Made by a program: the position numbers and the translations under genes
Shown here: one piece after another, positions 56,801-64,000 of the stretch
Numbering within the stretch: position 1 is the first letter of the stretch
How the letters are laid out: each line of letters begins with the position of its first letter
From: Gammaproteobacteria bacterium Ga0077554
Lineage (GTDB): Bacteria > Pseudomonadota > Gammaproteobacteria > Ga0077554 > Ga007554
Reading direction: 5' to 3'
Length of the DNA: 64,000 bases
Assembly: GCA_001464585.1 (NCBI GenBank)
Contig: LNFF01000012.1
Location: 1 to 64,000 of the forward strand
The notes under the pieces: model-generated
Told to the model about the DNA's origin: nothing
Seen by the model: only the letters and a program-made list of their open reading frames with translations
The model's database searches: none

Positions 56801-57973
56801 CAAGGCACCGCTCTGGTGCCACGCCTGGGCTTGAGATTACGCGACATCCAGGTGCAAGCCACTGGAACAAATGATAATCAACTTTCCCTGACCATACAAG
56901 CCACATCAGGTAAGGGTACATTACACCTGCGGGGCACCTTGCGGCCTGGTACTAAACAAAACTGGGGCGCCGATCTTACTGTACAGGGCCAAAACTTCGA
57001 AGCCATGCGCACGCCGGAAATTCAGGCCACAGTATCACCTGATCTGACCGTGAAAATAGCTGGAAATACCGTAGATGTTAATGGTGACCTGACTATACCC
57101 ACCGCTCATATTGAGTTACGCGACCTGACGACTACCGTGCATCCGTCGAGTGATGTAATCATCGTCCAGCCCGCTAAAAACACCAACGGCGAAAATGAAA
57201 ATCCGGACATCAGCAATAATAAACGGTGGATGATCAATAGCGTGATTGGTGTAAAGCTTGGCGATAACATCACCTTCAAAGGCGTGGGGCTCACTGGACG
57301 ATTCACAGGCGATCTGGCTCTTATCGACACCCCACAACAAGTTACAACTGCCTATGGTGAAATTCGTATTGAAGAAGGTGGGGAATACCGGGCGGTTAAT
57401 CAAAAACTCGAAGTCAAAAAAGGAGGACGCCTGGTATTTGCCGGTGGCCCCATCAATAATCCCGGCATAGATGCGCGCGCCACACGTCAAATCACCACCA
57501 ATGTTCGAGTGGGTTTCAATGTGCGCGGCACGCTGCAATCACCGCAATTATCAGTGTACTCGGAACCCGCCATGACAGAAACCGATGCCCTCGCCTATTT
57601 ATTATTTGGACGCCCGATGAGCCAGGCAACTACGGCGGAAGGGAACCTAATGGCACAGGCGGCCAGCAGTCTCGGCGCCGTGGGTGGCGAGTTCCTTATA
57701 AAAAAGATTGGTAACACTTTTGGCATCGAAGATATTCGCGTCGAAACCACCGCAGTTGCATCCCCTGCCGGCACACTCAGCACGGCACAACAAGCCACCG
57801 TTGTGCTGGGAAAATATCTTTCACCGAAACTCTACATCACCTATGGTGTTGGCACGGTAGATCGCATCAATACCTTGCGCTTGCGTTACCAGCTCGGCCG
57901 CCACTGGACAGTAGAGGCTGAAAGTGGGCTGTATCAAGGCACTGATATTCTCTATACCATAGACAAAAAATAG
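53840..57973 (+). CDS. tamB: Translocation and assembly module protein TamB
   Basis: The 1377-residue protein is anchored in the inner membrane by one helix (LPWILLLTFIVSLGAAAVGF, about residues 45-65) and extends across the periplasm as a long beta-groove that may carry phospholipids to the outer membrane. The C-terminal DUF490/TamB domain is seen in GEIRIEEGGEYRAVNQKLEV, ARATRQITTNVRVGFNVRG and DALAYLLFGRPMSQA. It starts at GTG overlapping the tamA stop, so the two are coupled. An unusual polar N-terminal tail of about 40 residues precedes the helix. Confidence 0.95.
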   Translation: MSDPVNDPGAPQVPQAQDAQERPISHKAGEPTDSELHREYNRRKLPWILLLTFIVSLGAAAVGFIAATEKGLQWTFSMVARNIPGELHVDHLAGRLIGPLSLRGLRYTTAKKNITLSIEKLEAEIRPLALLYERIHISRLDITGVSYTQLPSQDPLTAPPDIQLPFGITLDQASITNLTVNLPQLKQVPIDRITLTGKTLRGRLHIDAFNVVSNSFQARARGTLRPLNDYPLSVTINWSASPQNYPVVTGQATLTGNLVKNLNISQSVNTPLRATLHGTVKNMFTAMQWQANLAVDKTNINSINKSWPVIEMGGKLRLETQAYDGGKSNRIIAEGALQATHQKYTLNTTARANFSDDKWYIEQATLALPDNPARIIFKGALGEGLIPALSQADQPWQLTGRWHELAWPFNAKPGAAINHSEAIIASKEGGFSFAGNLDAYQFTAEGSVSGATLPSGHWIAAGVGDRESLVLDEIQADILQGHLIAQGEIHWPQPRPSSRQKNSRESSPLSWSVDITGSDLNPGQQWPTWPGQLDFQARIHNEEPNTGNPSAITLEISELTGQLRDVPLNGEALLIIDKNTYAIPHLTLASGSSRLSAKGTLDEAWNLQWEMEIPNINEIMPAAPLKHSGILQGKGRLTGPRKQPYINAELQGKSLMMGEKYKIGDVRLLVDVDTQNQLASQLDLIASGITIGNQLIDNVMVKGRGQAQNHVIDATLKTRENTLVLRAEGALGTDPITFNSAQPDTPLWSGQLTQANMTSRALGYWPLTTPGSLTLTTDHAQLGPWCWTQQTAQICAEANRAEKTGWQVNAHTTNLPMNWFQPFLPPQAIVAGTFNATATAYLSPDGIVTGTAKFIPSAGAIVHQLADDQNLILAYTQGLIEANLEADTLNARAALTLTDRGTLDGTLQLPRSALPAFLTNPTPATAAQTPPPGAAQIKATLNAEIRELSVLPDFFPEIEDTQGKVNIALGVEGTVDQPRFSGYAKLEQGTALVPRLGLRLRDIQVQATGTNDNQLSLTIQATSGKGTLHLRGTLRPGTKQNWGADLTVQGQNFEAMRTPEIQATVSPDLTVKIAGNTVDVNGDLTIPTAHIELRDLTTTVHPSSDVIIVQPAKNTNGENENPDISNNKRWMINSVIGVKLGDNITFKGVGLTGRFTGDLALIDTPQQVTTAYGEIRIEEGGEYRAVNQKLEVKKGGRLVFAGGPINNPGIDARATRQITTNVRVGFNVRGTLQSPQLSVYSEPAMTETDALAYLLFGRPMSQATTAEGNLMAQAASSLGAVGGEFLIKKIGNTFGIEDIRVETTAVASPAGTLSTAQQATVVLGKYLSPKLYITYGVGTVDRINTLRLRYQLGRHWTVEAESGLYQGTDILYTIDKK

Positions 57974-58005
57974 CGGCTTTGTTTTGTAATGCAAACTGCT
58001 AATTC

Positions 58006-60342
58006 TCAGCCTACTTCTTTTGCATCCTCCACATAACGCGCGCGCAGTGTCTTTGCAGCCTGCACCATGCGTGTCAAGGCCGTTTCCACTTCAGGCCATT
58101 GGCGTGTCTTAAGCCCGCAATCAGGATTCACCCATAATTTTTCCGGGGCAATCACTATTGCCGCTTTTTCAAGTAACGCCACCATTTCTTCCGTGGTCGG
58201 CAAACGCGGCGTGTGAATGTCATAAACACCTGGCCCAATTTCGTTGGGATAGGAAAAGTCGGAAAAGGCATCCAGCAATTCCATATCAGAACGTGAAGTC
58301 TCGATTGTGATGACATCAGCATCCAGCGCAGCAATTGATGCGATGATGTCATTAAATTCGGAATAGCACATATGCGTATGAATCTGCGTATCATCACGCA
58401 CGCCACTGGCCGTAATGCGAAACGCATGCACCGCCCATCCCAGGTAATCCTGCCAATGCTTTTGCCGCAGCGGCAGACCTTCGCGCAACGCCGGTTCATC
58501 AATCTGAATGACTTTAATTCCGGCGCTTTCCAGGTCACATACTTCATCGCGCAACGCCAATGCTATTTGCAAAGTGGTCTGCGCGCGCGGTTGATCATCG
58601 CGCACAAACGACCATTGCAGAATCGTCACCGGGCCGGTCAACATGCCTTTCATGGGACGTGGGGTCAGTGATTGTGCGTACACCGTCCAGTCCACCGTCA
58701 TCGGCGCGGGGCGGCTGACATCACCGAAAATCACCGGGGGTTTTACGCAGCGTGAGCCGTAACTTTGCACCCAACCATTCTGGGTAAACACAAATCCTTG
58801 CAGCAACTCACCAAAGTATTCCACCATGTCATTGCGCTCGGCCTCGCCATGCACCAACACATCCAGATCGAGCTCTTCCTGTTTTCGCACGGCATAGCTG
58901 ATCTGCTCGTGCATGGCGGCGACATAGTCACGTTCGGAGATTTTTCCGGCCTTAACATCGCGGCGTGCCGCACGAATCTGCGCCGTCTGCGGAAATGATC
59001 CAATGGTGGTGGTAGGAAACAGTGGCAAATTCAATCGCTGCTGTTGCGCAATACGGCGTACAGGATAAGCGTGATGACGCTCTGCCAGGTCATTTGTAAC
59101 CTGTGCTACACGCTCTTTAACCGCCGCATGATGAATGCGTGGCGAAGCACGGCGCGCCTGATGCGCCTTAAGGTTACTATTAAGCTCTGTATTCACAGCG
59201 GCATGACCTTCGCTTAAATCCATGCCGTGCTCCGCACTTAGCGCACGCTTCAACACGACGATTTCGTCCACCTTTTGTGTGGCGAACGCCAGCCAGGATT
59301 TTATGTCTTCATCCAGTCCCGTCTCCACCGCCAGATCTACCGGGCTGTGCAGCAATGAGCACGAAGAGGCAACCCACAGACGGTCACCCAGGCGCGTCTT
59401 TGCCTGTTCCAATACCGCCAGCACCTTTGCAAAATCGCTGCGCCAGATATTGCGGCCATCCACCACACCCAGCGAGAGTATTTTGTATGATGGCAATTGA
59501 TCGAGTACTGCGGTGAGTTGTTCCGGCCCACGCACCATATCAATGTGCAAACCATCCACCGGCAGTCGGCAAGCCAGTGCGGCGTTATCTTCCAGTGCGC
59601 CAAAATAAGTGGTGAGCAAACGTTTCAAACCCGGTTGCTGCAAGCGCACGTAAGCGGCCTCAAAAGCATTCTTCCAGGACTGCGGCAAATCCAGCGCCAA
59701 AATTGGCTCATCAATCTGCACCCACGTGACACCCAACTGCGCGAGCTTTGCCAGAATTTCACCGTACACCGGCAACAGCTTTTCCAGCAGTGCAAGCCTG
59801 TCAAATGGGGCACCTTTGATTTTGCCCAACCACAAATACGTGAGCGGCCCAATCAACACCGGCTTCACCCGTGCTTGATAGCCTAATGCACACGCCTCAG
59901 CAACTTCATCAAACAACTTGCTGGACGCCAGACGAAACACCTGCTCGGGACTGAACTCGGGCACAATATAGTGATAATTGGTGTCAAACCATTTTGTCAT
60001 TTCGCTGGCAGGAACATCTGCACCCGTGGGTGCGCGACCCCGCGCCATGCGAAAATAAGTATCGAGATCCACTGCGTCATCAGTCACGTCACCAAAACGC
60101 GCGGGCACCACACCGAGCAGGGTGGACATATCCAGCACATGGTCATACCAGGAAAAGTCGCCCACCGGTATAAAATCAAGTCCTGCATTTGATTGAATAG
60201 CCCAATGGCGGGCGCGCAGGGTTTTACCCACCTGCTCCAACCCTGCCCGGTCTAATGTTCCGGCCCAATAGGCTTCTGTGGCGCGTTTTAACTCGCGCTG
60301 TACGCCAATGCGGGGAAACCCCAGGGTGTGTGCTGTAATCAT
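58006..60342 (-). CDS. metE: Cobalamin-independent methionine synthase
   Basis: MetE moves the methyl group from methyltetrahydropteroyl-triglutamate to homocysteine without B12. The N-terminal domain starts [20 protein letters not shown], and the C-terminal zinc site uses HMC in [10 protein letters not shown] and the late Cys in [32 protein letters not shown] begins the catalytic half. The length of 778 is normal. GGAG lies eight bases before the ATG. It is divergent from metR across 283 bases that carry MetR-type boxes, the classic layout. Confidence 0.96.
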   Translation of the reverse strand: MITAHTLGFPRIGVQRELKRATEAYWAGTLDRAGLEQVGKTLRARHWAIQSNAGLDFIPVGDFSWYDHVLDMSTLLGVVPARFGDVTDDAVDLDTYFRMARGRAPTGADVPASEMTKWFDTNYHYIVPEFSPEQVFRLASSKLFDEVAEACALGYQARVKPVLIGPLTYLWLGKIKGAPFDRLALLEKLLPVYGEILAKLAQLGVTWVQIDEPILALDLPQSWKNAFEAAYVRLQQPGLKRLLTTYFGALEDNAALACRLPVDGLHIDMVRGPEQLTAVLDQLPSYKILSLGVVDGRNIWRSDFAKVLAVLEQAKTRLGDRLWVASSCSLLHSPVDLAVETGLDEDIKSWLAFATQKVDEIVVLKRALSAEHGMDLSEGHAAVNTELNSNLKAHQARRASPRIHHAAVKERVAQVTNDLAERHHAYPVRRIAQQQRLNLPLFPTTTIGSFPQTAQIRAARRDVKAGKISERDYVAAMHEQISYAVRKQEELDLDVLVHGEAERNDMVEYFGELLQGFVFTQNGWVQSYGSRCVKPPVIFGDVSRPAPMTVDWTVYAQSLTPRPMKGMLTGPVTILQWSFVRDDQPRAQTTLQIALALRDEVCDLESAGIKVIQIDEPALREGLPLRQKHWQDYLGWAVHAFRITASGVRDDTQIHTHMCYSEFNDIIASIAALDADVITIETSRSDMELLDAFSDFSYPNEIGPGVYDIHTPRLPTTEEMVALLEKAAIVIAPEKLWVNPDCGLKTRQWPEVETALTRMVQAAKTLRARYVEDAKEVG

Positions 60343-60387
60343 GATGTGCTCCTGTTGTTGGGGAAAACCCCTGATTAAAACGGGCTA

Positions 60388-60493
60388 TGTCATTTCGAGC
60401 GCAGCGAGAAATCCTTGTCTCGAGTCTCGAACGAAGGTGAGAGAACTGTGAGAAATCTTCCAAGATCCCTCTCTACGTTCGGGATGACAGTAA
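60388..60493. repeat. Dispersed repeat copy 9
   Basis: TGTCATTTCGAGCGCAGCGA, then GAAATCCTTGTCTCGAG, GAAATCTTCCAAGATCCCTC and TTCGGGATGACAG make a palindromic copy inside the metE-metR control region, on the metE side. Confidence 0.8.
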
Positions 60494-60579
60494 ATATCTG
60501 CTGTCGAGACGACATCGTCATCAGAGATTTATTTGGCTTAAGCTCTTTACTGTCCGCCAGTGTGGAGGTAAACTAATCA

Positions 60580-60592
60580 TGAATCAATTTCT
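60580..60592. promoter_or_regulatory. MetR box 1
   Basis: TGAATCAATTTCT is one mismatch from the MetR half-site pattern TGAA-N5-TTCA. It lies 31 bases from box 2, about three helical turns, and toward metE. MetR with homocysteine is known to activate metE. Confidence 0.55.
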
Positions 60593-60610
60593 ATTTTTTA
60601 ATAATTAAAA

Positions 60611-60623
60611 TGAATAAATTTCA
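60611..60623. promoter_or_regulatory. MetR box 2
   Basis: TGAATAAATTTCA is a perfect TGAA-N5-TTCA palindrome just three bases before the metR ATG. Bound MetR would block metR translation or transcription start, consistent with autoregulation known for this family. Confidence 0.65.
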
Positions 60624-60625
60624 TA

Positions 60626-61555
60626 ATGTTTCTTGAAATACACCATCTCCACAGCCTCGCCATGATCCGCGACAGCGGCAATCTGACACGCGCCGCCGAG
60701 CGCCTGCACGTTACGCAATCGGCGTTGTCGCACCAGATCAAGACCCTGGAAGATCACTTCGGCTGCGCCCTGTTCACGCGCAAAAGCCGTCCGCTGCGCT
60801 TCACCCCAGCGGGGCAGCGTTTGCTGGAACTGGCAGATCAGATTGTGCCGTCGGTGCAGGCCATGGAGCGTGAACTGGCGCGGTTTGCGCAGGGTAAAAC
60901 CGGTCGGCTGCATATTGCTATTGAGTGCCACAGTTGCTTCGAGTGGCTGATGCCCACCCTCGACACCTACCGCGACCATTGGCCGGAGGTGCAGATTGAC
61001 CTGTCCACCAGCTTCAGCTTTGAGCCGCTGCCCGCCTTGGTGCGGGGTGACATTGATCTGGTGATTATTTCCGAGGCCAAAGAGGTGCCGGGCATCGCCT
61101 ATGTGCCGCTGTTTCGCTACCAATCATTGCTGGCGCTCGCCAACGACCATCCGCTCACCCGCGAAACCTGGATCGAACCGCACCATCTGGCCGGCGAAAC
61201 GCTCATCACCTACCCCGTAGACCGCGCCCGGCTGGACATTTATCACCATTTTCTCGACCCGGCTGGCGTCGAACCCACCGCGCGGCGCACCGCCGAATTA
61301 ACCCTGGTGATTCTGCAACTGGTGGCCAGCCGCCGTGGCGTGGCGGCGCTACCCAACTGGGTATTGGCCGATTACCTCGCCCATGACTATGTCACCGCCC
61401 GCCCGCTGAGCACAAATAGGGGCAAAAATGGCCTGTGGTGTACCCTGTATGCTGCCGTGCGCGCCAATGAACAACACACCCCCTATATACAAGACTTTAT
61501 CGAGACCGCGCGGACGGTTTCGTTCCGCACTTTGAGCGAGATTCAATCAGCCTGA
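60626..61555 (+). CDS. metR: LysR-type methionine regulator MetR
   Basis: The 309-residue transcription factor has an N-terminal winged helix (LEIHHLHSLAMIRDSGNLTR, ERLHVTQSALSHQIKTLEDH) and a periplasmic-binding-like effector domain that should sense homocysteine (IAIECHSCFEWLMPTLDTYR; ECHSCFEW is a MetR hallmark). It is divergent from metE. The start ATG has no ribosome-binding site because the MetR box occupies that position; leaderless or weak translation is possible. Confidence 0.93.
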   Translation: MFLEIHHLHSLAMIRDSGNLTRAAERLHVTQSALSHQIKTLEDHFGCALFTRKSRPLRFTPAGQRLLELADQIVPSVQAMERELARFAQGKTGRLHIAIECHSCFEWLMPTLDTYRDHWPEVQIDLSTSFSFEPLPALVRGDIDLVIISEAKEVPGIAYVPLFRYQSLLALANDHPLTRETWIEPHHLAGETLITYPVDRARLDIYHHFLDPAGVEPTARRTAELTLVILQLVASRRGVAALPNWVLADYLAHDYVTARPLSTNRGKNGLWCTLYAAVRANEQHTPYIQDFIETARTVSFRTLSEIQSA

Positions 61556-61659
61556 ATTTATGCCATATATAACAGATTTATTACAAATTTCTTCGCTGTT
61601 CAAACGCTTATAATCAATCTTAAATTCGGGCTGCAAAAGGGCTTGCAATCCTCTTCAAA

Positions 61660-61706
61660 ACACATTATGTTGTGTCTCATATTAAAAGAACCACAATTTG
61701 TTGTGG
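61660..61706. promoter_or_regulatory. Pair of NrdR boxes
   Basis: ACACATTATGTTGTGT (61660-61675) and CCACAATTTGTTGTGG (61691-61706) each have the ACAC-N8-GTGT-type palindrome. Their starts are 31 bases apart, three helical turns, the spacing known for paired NrdR sites. NrdR should repress nrdA when dATP is high. Confidence 0.7.
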
Positions 61707-61815
61707 TGAACTCACCAGCAGGGTTCACTGGGAAAAACTTGCCCGAACAGATTTTTTAGCTCAACCAGACACGTAATTCCTATTGCTCATTTTTTTTCTA
61801 AAACACCCAGTTTAT

Positions 61816-61863
61816 TTATCCAGTTTTTTATCAACACACAGCGATTTTTAAGATCTATCCACA
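61816..61863. promoter_or_regulatory. DnaA-box-like cluster upstream of nrdA
   Basis: TTATCCAGT (61816), TTATCAACA (61828) and CTATCCACA (61855) are one to two changes from TTATCCACA. DnaA is known to regulate nrdAB in E. coli, so this may link nucleotide supply to replication start. AT-rich DNA surrounds the sites. Chance matches are possible. Confidence 0.4.
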
Positions 61864-61914
61864 ATTTTGATGTCTTAACATCACTATAAGTAAATAGCCG
61901 GAGGAGAACCATCC

Positions 61915-64000
61915 ATGCAAACCGACATCACATCCATCAAGCCCACCCACACGCCTTATTCAGAGATTCCCGCGACTCCCGCCAGTGACGCTGCAAGCGC
62001 CGCCATACTCGCCAGTACCACGCCGGGGCAATTTCATGTAATTCGCCGCAATGGCAAACTCACCGGCTTTGATGCATCAAAAATCGCCGTTGCCATGACC
62101 AAAGCTTTTCTCGCCGTAGAAGGCGGCAATGCCGCCGCGTCGCGTCGCGTGCATGACACCGTGCAGACCCTCACCGCGCAGATCATGGAAAATCTGACGC
62201 GCCGCCTGTCCGGCAGCGGCACGATTCATATCGAAGATATTCAGGATCAGGTTGAACTGGCGCTGATGCGCGCCGGTGAGCAGAAAGTGGCACGTTCCTA
62301 TGTACTCTACCGCGAAGAGCGCGCCCGTGAACGCGCCGCCCGTGACGCCAGTGATAAACTCCGTGGAGAGAACGGCCAGGCAATGGCTCCCACCCTGTCC
62401 GTTACCTTGCCCGATGGCAGCCAGCGTCCGCTGGACACCGTGCGCCTTGAAACGGTGATTACCGAAGCCTGCCGCAATCTCGACGATGTAAACCCTAACC
62501 ACATCATCGACGAAGTACAGCGCAATCTCTTCGATGGCGTGTCTGAGCAAGACGTAGGCCGCGCCGTGGTGATGGTCGCCCGCACGCTCATCGAAAGCGA
62601 AAACAATTACACCTATGTGGCCGCGCGCCTGTTGCTGGATGACCTGCGCCATGAGGCGCTGAGCTTCATTGAACAACGCAGCACCTACGCCACCGCCGCA
62701 GAAATGACTGGACGTTATTCTGACTATTTCGCGGATTACATCAGCCGTGGCATCAAGCTGGAATTGCTCGACCCGCGCCTCAAGGAATTCAAGCTCGACG
62801 TACTGGGCCGCGCGTTGCTGCCGGAACGCGACATGCAGTTTAGCTACCTGGGCCTGCAAACTCTTTACGACCGTTATTTCCTGCACTCCGACGGCCATCG
62901 TTTCGAGTTGCCGCAAGCCTTTTTCATGCGCGTCGCCATGGGTCTGGCGATCAATGAAATTGATCGCGAAGCGCGTACCATCGAGTTTTATCAATTGCTG
63001 TCCAGCTTTGATTTCATGAGCTCGACACCCACCCTGTTCAACGCCGGTACGTTGCGCCCACAACTTTCCAGCTGCTACCTTACTACGGTGCCTGATGATC
63101 TGGACGGCATCTTCAACGCCATCCACGACAACGCCCTGCTCTCCAAATACGCCGGTGGCCTGGGCAATGACTGGACGCGCGTGCGCGCCATGGGCGCCCG
63201 CATCAAGGGCACCAACGGCAAGTCACAAGGTGTCGTGCCGTTCCTGAAAGTCGCCAATGACACTGCCGTGGCCGTCAACCAGGGTGGCAAGCGCAAGGGC
63301 GCCGTGTGCGCCTACCTTGAAACCTGGCATCTCGACATCGAAGAGTTCGTGGAGCTGCGCAAGAACACCGGCGACGAGCGCCGCCGCACGCATGACATGA
63401 ACACCGCCAACTGGGTGCCTGATCTGTTCATGAAGCGCGTCCATGAAGCTGGCGAATGGACGCTGTTTTCGCCCAACGACGTGCCCGATTTGCATGACCT
63501 GTATGGTCAGGCGTTTGAAGACGCCTACGTGGGTTACGAAGAAAAATTTGCGCGCGGCGAAATCAAAAACGCCAAACGCATTCCGGCATTGACCTTGTGG
63601 CGCAAAATGCTCACCCTGCTATTTGAAACCGGCCATCCGTGGATGACCTTCAAAGACCCGTGCAACCTGCGTTCACCGCAGCAGCACACTGGCGTGGTAC
63701 ACAGCTCCAACCTCTGCACCGAGATTACCCTCAACACGTCCGACAAGGAAATTGCCGTGTGTAATCTGGGTTCGGTGAATCTCGTAGCGCATGTAACCGC
63801 AGAACGTGGCCTGGATATCGACAAGCTGGCGCGCACCATCAACACCGCCATGCGCATGCTCGATAACGTCATCGACATCAACTACTACTCGGTGCCGCAA
63901 GCGCGCAATTCCAACCTGCGTCACCGTCCGGTCGGCTTGGGCATCATGGGTTTCCAGGATGCGTTGCATGAGCTGCGCGTACCGTATGCGTCAGAAGCCG
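61915..64000 (+). CDS. nrdA: Ribonucleoside-diphosphate reductase, alpha subunit (5' part, runs off the window)
   Basis: This class I reductase converts ribonucleotides to deoxyribonucleotides with a radical from the beta subunit. 695 codons are present, so roughly the last 200-250 of a typical protein lie beyond the window. Two ATP-cone domains are visible: residues about 40-145 (VIRRNGKLTGFDASKIAVAM) and about 160-245 (TVRLETVITEACRNL). The catalytic part has SSCYLTTVPDD with the redox Cys and NLCTEI with the radical-site Asn, Cys and Glu. GGAGGAG precedes the ATG at proper spacing. Candidate NrdR and DnaA sites lie upstream. Confidence 0.95.
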   Translation, partial: MQTDITSIKPTHTPYSEIPATPASDAASAAILASTTPGQFHVIRRNGKLTGFDASKIAVAMTKAFLAVEGGNAAASRRVHDTVQTLTAQIMENLTRRLSGSGTIHIEDIQDQVELALMRAGEQKVARSYVLYREERARERAARDASDKLRGENGQAMAPTLSVTLPDGSQRPLDTVRLETVITEACRNLDDVNPNHIIDEVQRNLFDGVSEQDVGRAVVMVARTLIESENNYTYVAARLLLDDLRHEALSFIEQRSTYATAAEMTGRYSDYFADYISRGIKLELLDPRLKEFKLDVLGRALLPERDMQFSYLGLQTLYDRYFLHSDGHRFELPQAFFMRVAMGLAINEIDREARTIEFYQLLSSFDFMSSTPTLFNAGTLRPQLSSCYLTTVPDDLDGIFNAIHDNALLSKYAGGLGNDWTRVRAMGARIKGTNGKSQGVVPFLKVANDTAVAVNQGGKRKGAVCAYLETWHLDIEEFVELRKNTGDERRRTHDMNTANWVPDLFMKRVHEAGEWTLFSPNDVPDLHDLYGQAFEDAYVGYEEKFARGEIKNAKRIPALTLWRKMLTLLFETGHPWMTFKDPCNLRSPQQHTGVVHSSNLCTEITLNTSDKEIAVCNLGSVNLVAHVTAERGLDIDKLARTINTAMRMLDNVIDINYYSVPQARNSNLRHRPVGLGIMGFQDALHELRVPYASEA

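Noticed and set aside
60343-60540. Cobalamin riboswitch upstream of metE
   Set aside because: I looked for conserved B12-box sequence and found only the dispersed repeat.
62077-63126. A 349-residue minus-strand open frame
   Set aside because: It is antisense to nrdA, whose frame is unambiguous.

Overview
The window (64 kb, moderate GC) looks like a gammaproteobacterial chromosome segment. The evidence is smc followed by zipA, a class B PBP1b (mrcB) beside an LpoP-like TPR lipoprotein, metE/metR as a divergent pair, the mtiP-hpt purine salvage pair, prmB, tamA/tamB and an nrdA with two ATP-cones. The lineage cannot be fixed from sequence reading alone. Exosortase B loci are also common in Betaproteobacteria, so some of the locus may be horizontally acquired.

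Layout. 0-1.4 kb: a decayed IS4-family element. 1.5-12.1 kb: housekeeping genes on the minus strand (YoaA/DinG helicase, a small PD-(D/E)XK-like protein, LpoP-like lipoprotein, mrcB, a DUF6763-type protein, zipA, smc). 12.2-15.6 kb: a repeat-rich, gene-poor scar with a transposase remnant, two frameshifted HAF-repeat PEP-CTERM genes and an AT-rich 1 kb stretch carrying a good sigma-54 promoter. 15.7-45.2 kb: a large exopolysaccharide (EPS) locus with exosortase B. It holds two secreted parallel beta-helix proteins, eight glycosyltransferases plus one stub, a GDP-fucose module (gmd, fcl and a GT11-like fucosyltransferase), a flippase, an EpsG/Wzy-like polymerase, EpsI, XrtB, GalU, the EpsB/E/F/G core and a PEP-CTERM protein. 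46.4-51.7 kb: a DsbA-like lipoprotein, a CPBP protease, mtiP, hpt, a dihaem peroxidase and prmB. 52.1-58.0 kb: tamA-tamB. 58.0-64 kb: metE, divergent metR, and nrdA running off the end.

How it fits together. EpsB would load the first sugar on undecaprenyl phosphate. The glycosyltransferases, including a probable fucosyltransferase fed by Gmd/Fcl, would extend the unit. The flippase and EpsG-like polymerase would move and polymerise it, and EpsF/EpsG/EpsE would control length and export. XrtB with EpsI would process PEP-CTERM proteins (one intact, two broken here), and the beta-helix proteins would act on or bind the polymer. Most EPS genes overlap by ATGA, so they are translationally coupled.

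The most distinctive structure is a set of about nine dispersed intergenic palindromic repeats. Some sit inside MITE-like elements whose ends match the IS4 element at the window start, and two near-identical direct copies bracket the 16 kb glycosyltransferase module. No CRISPR array, tRNA or rRNA was seen. All functional calls are from reading the sequence; no database search was run.
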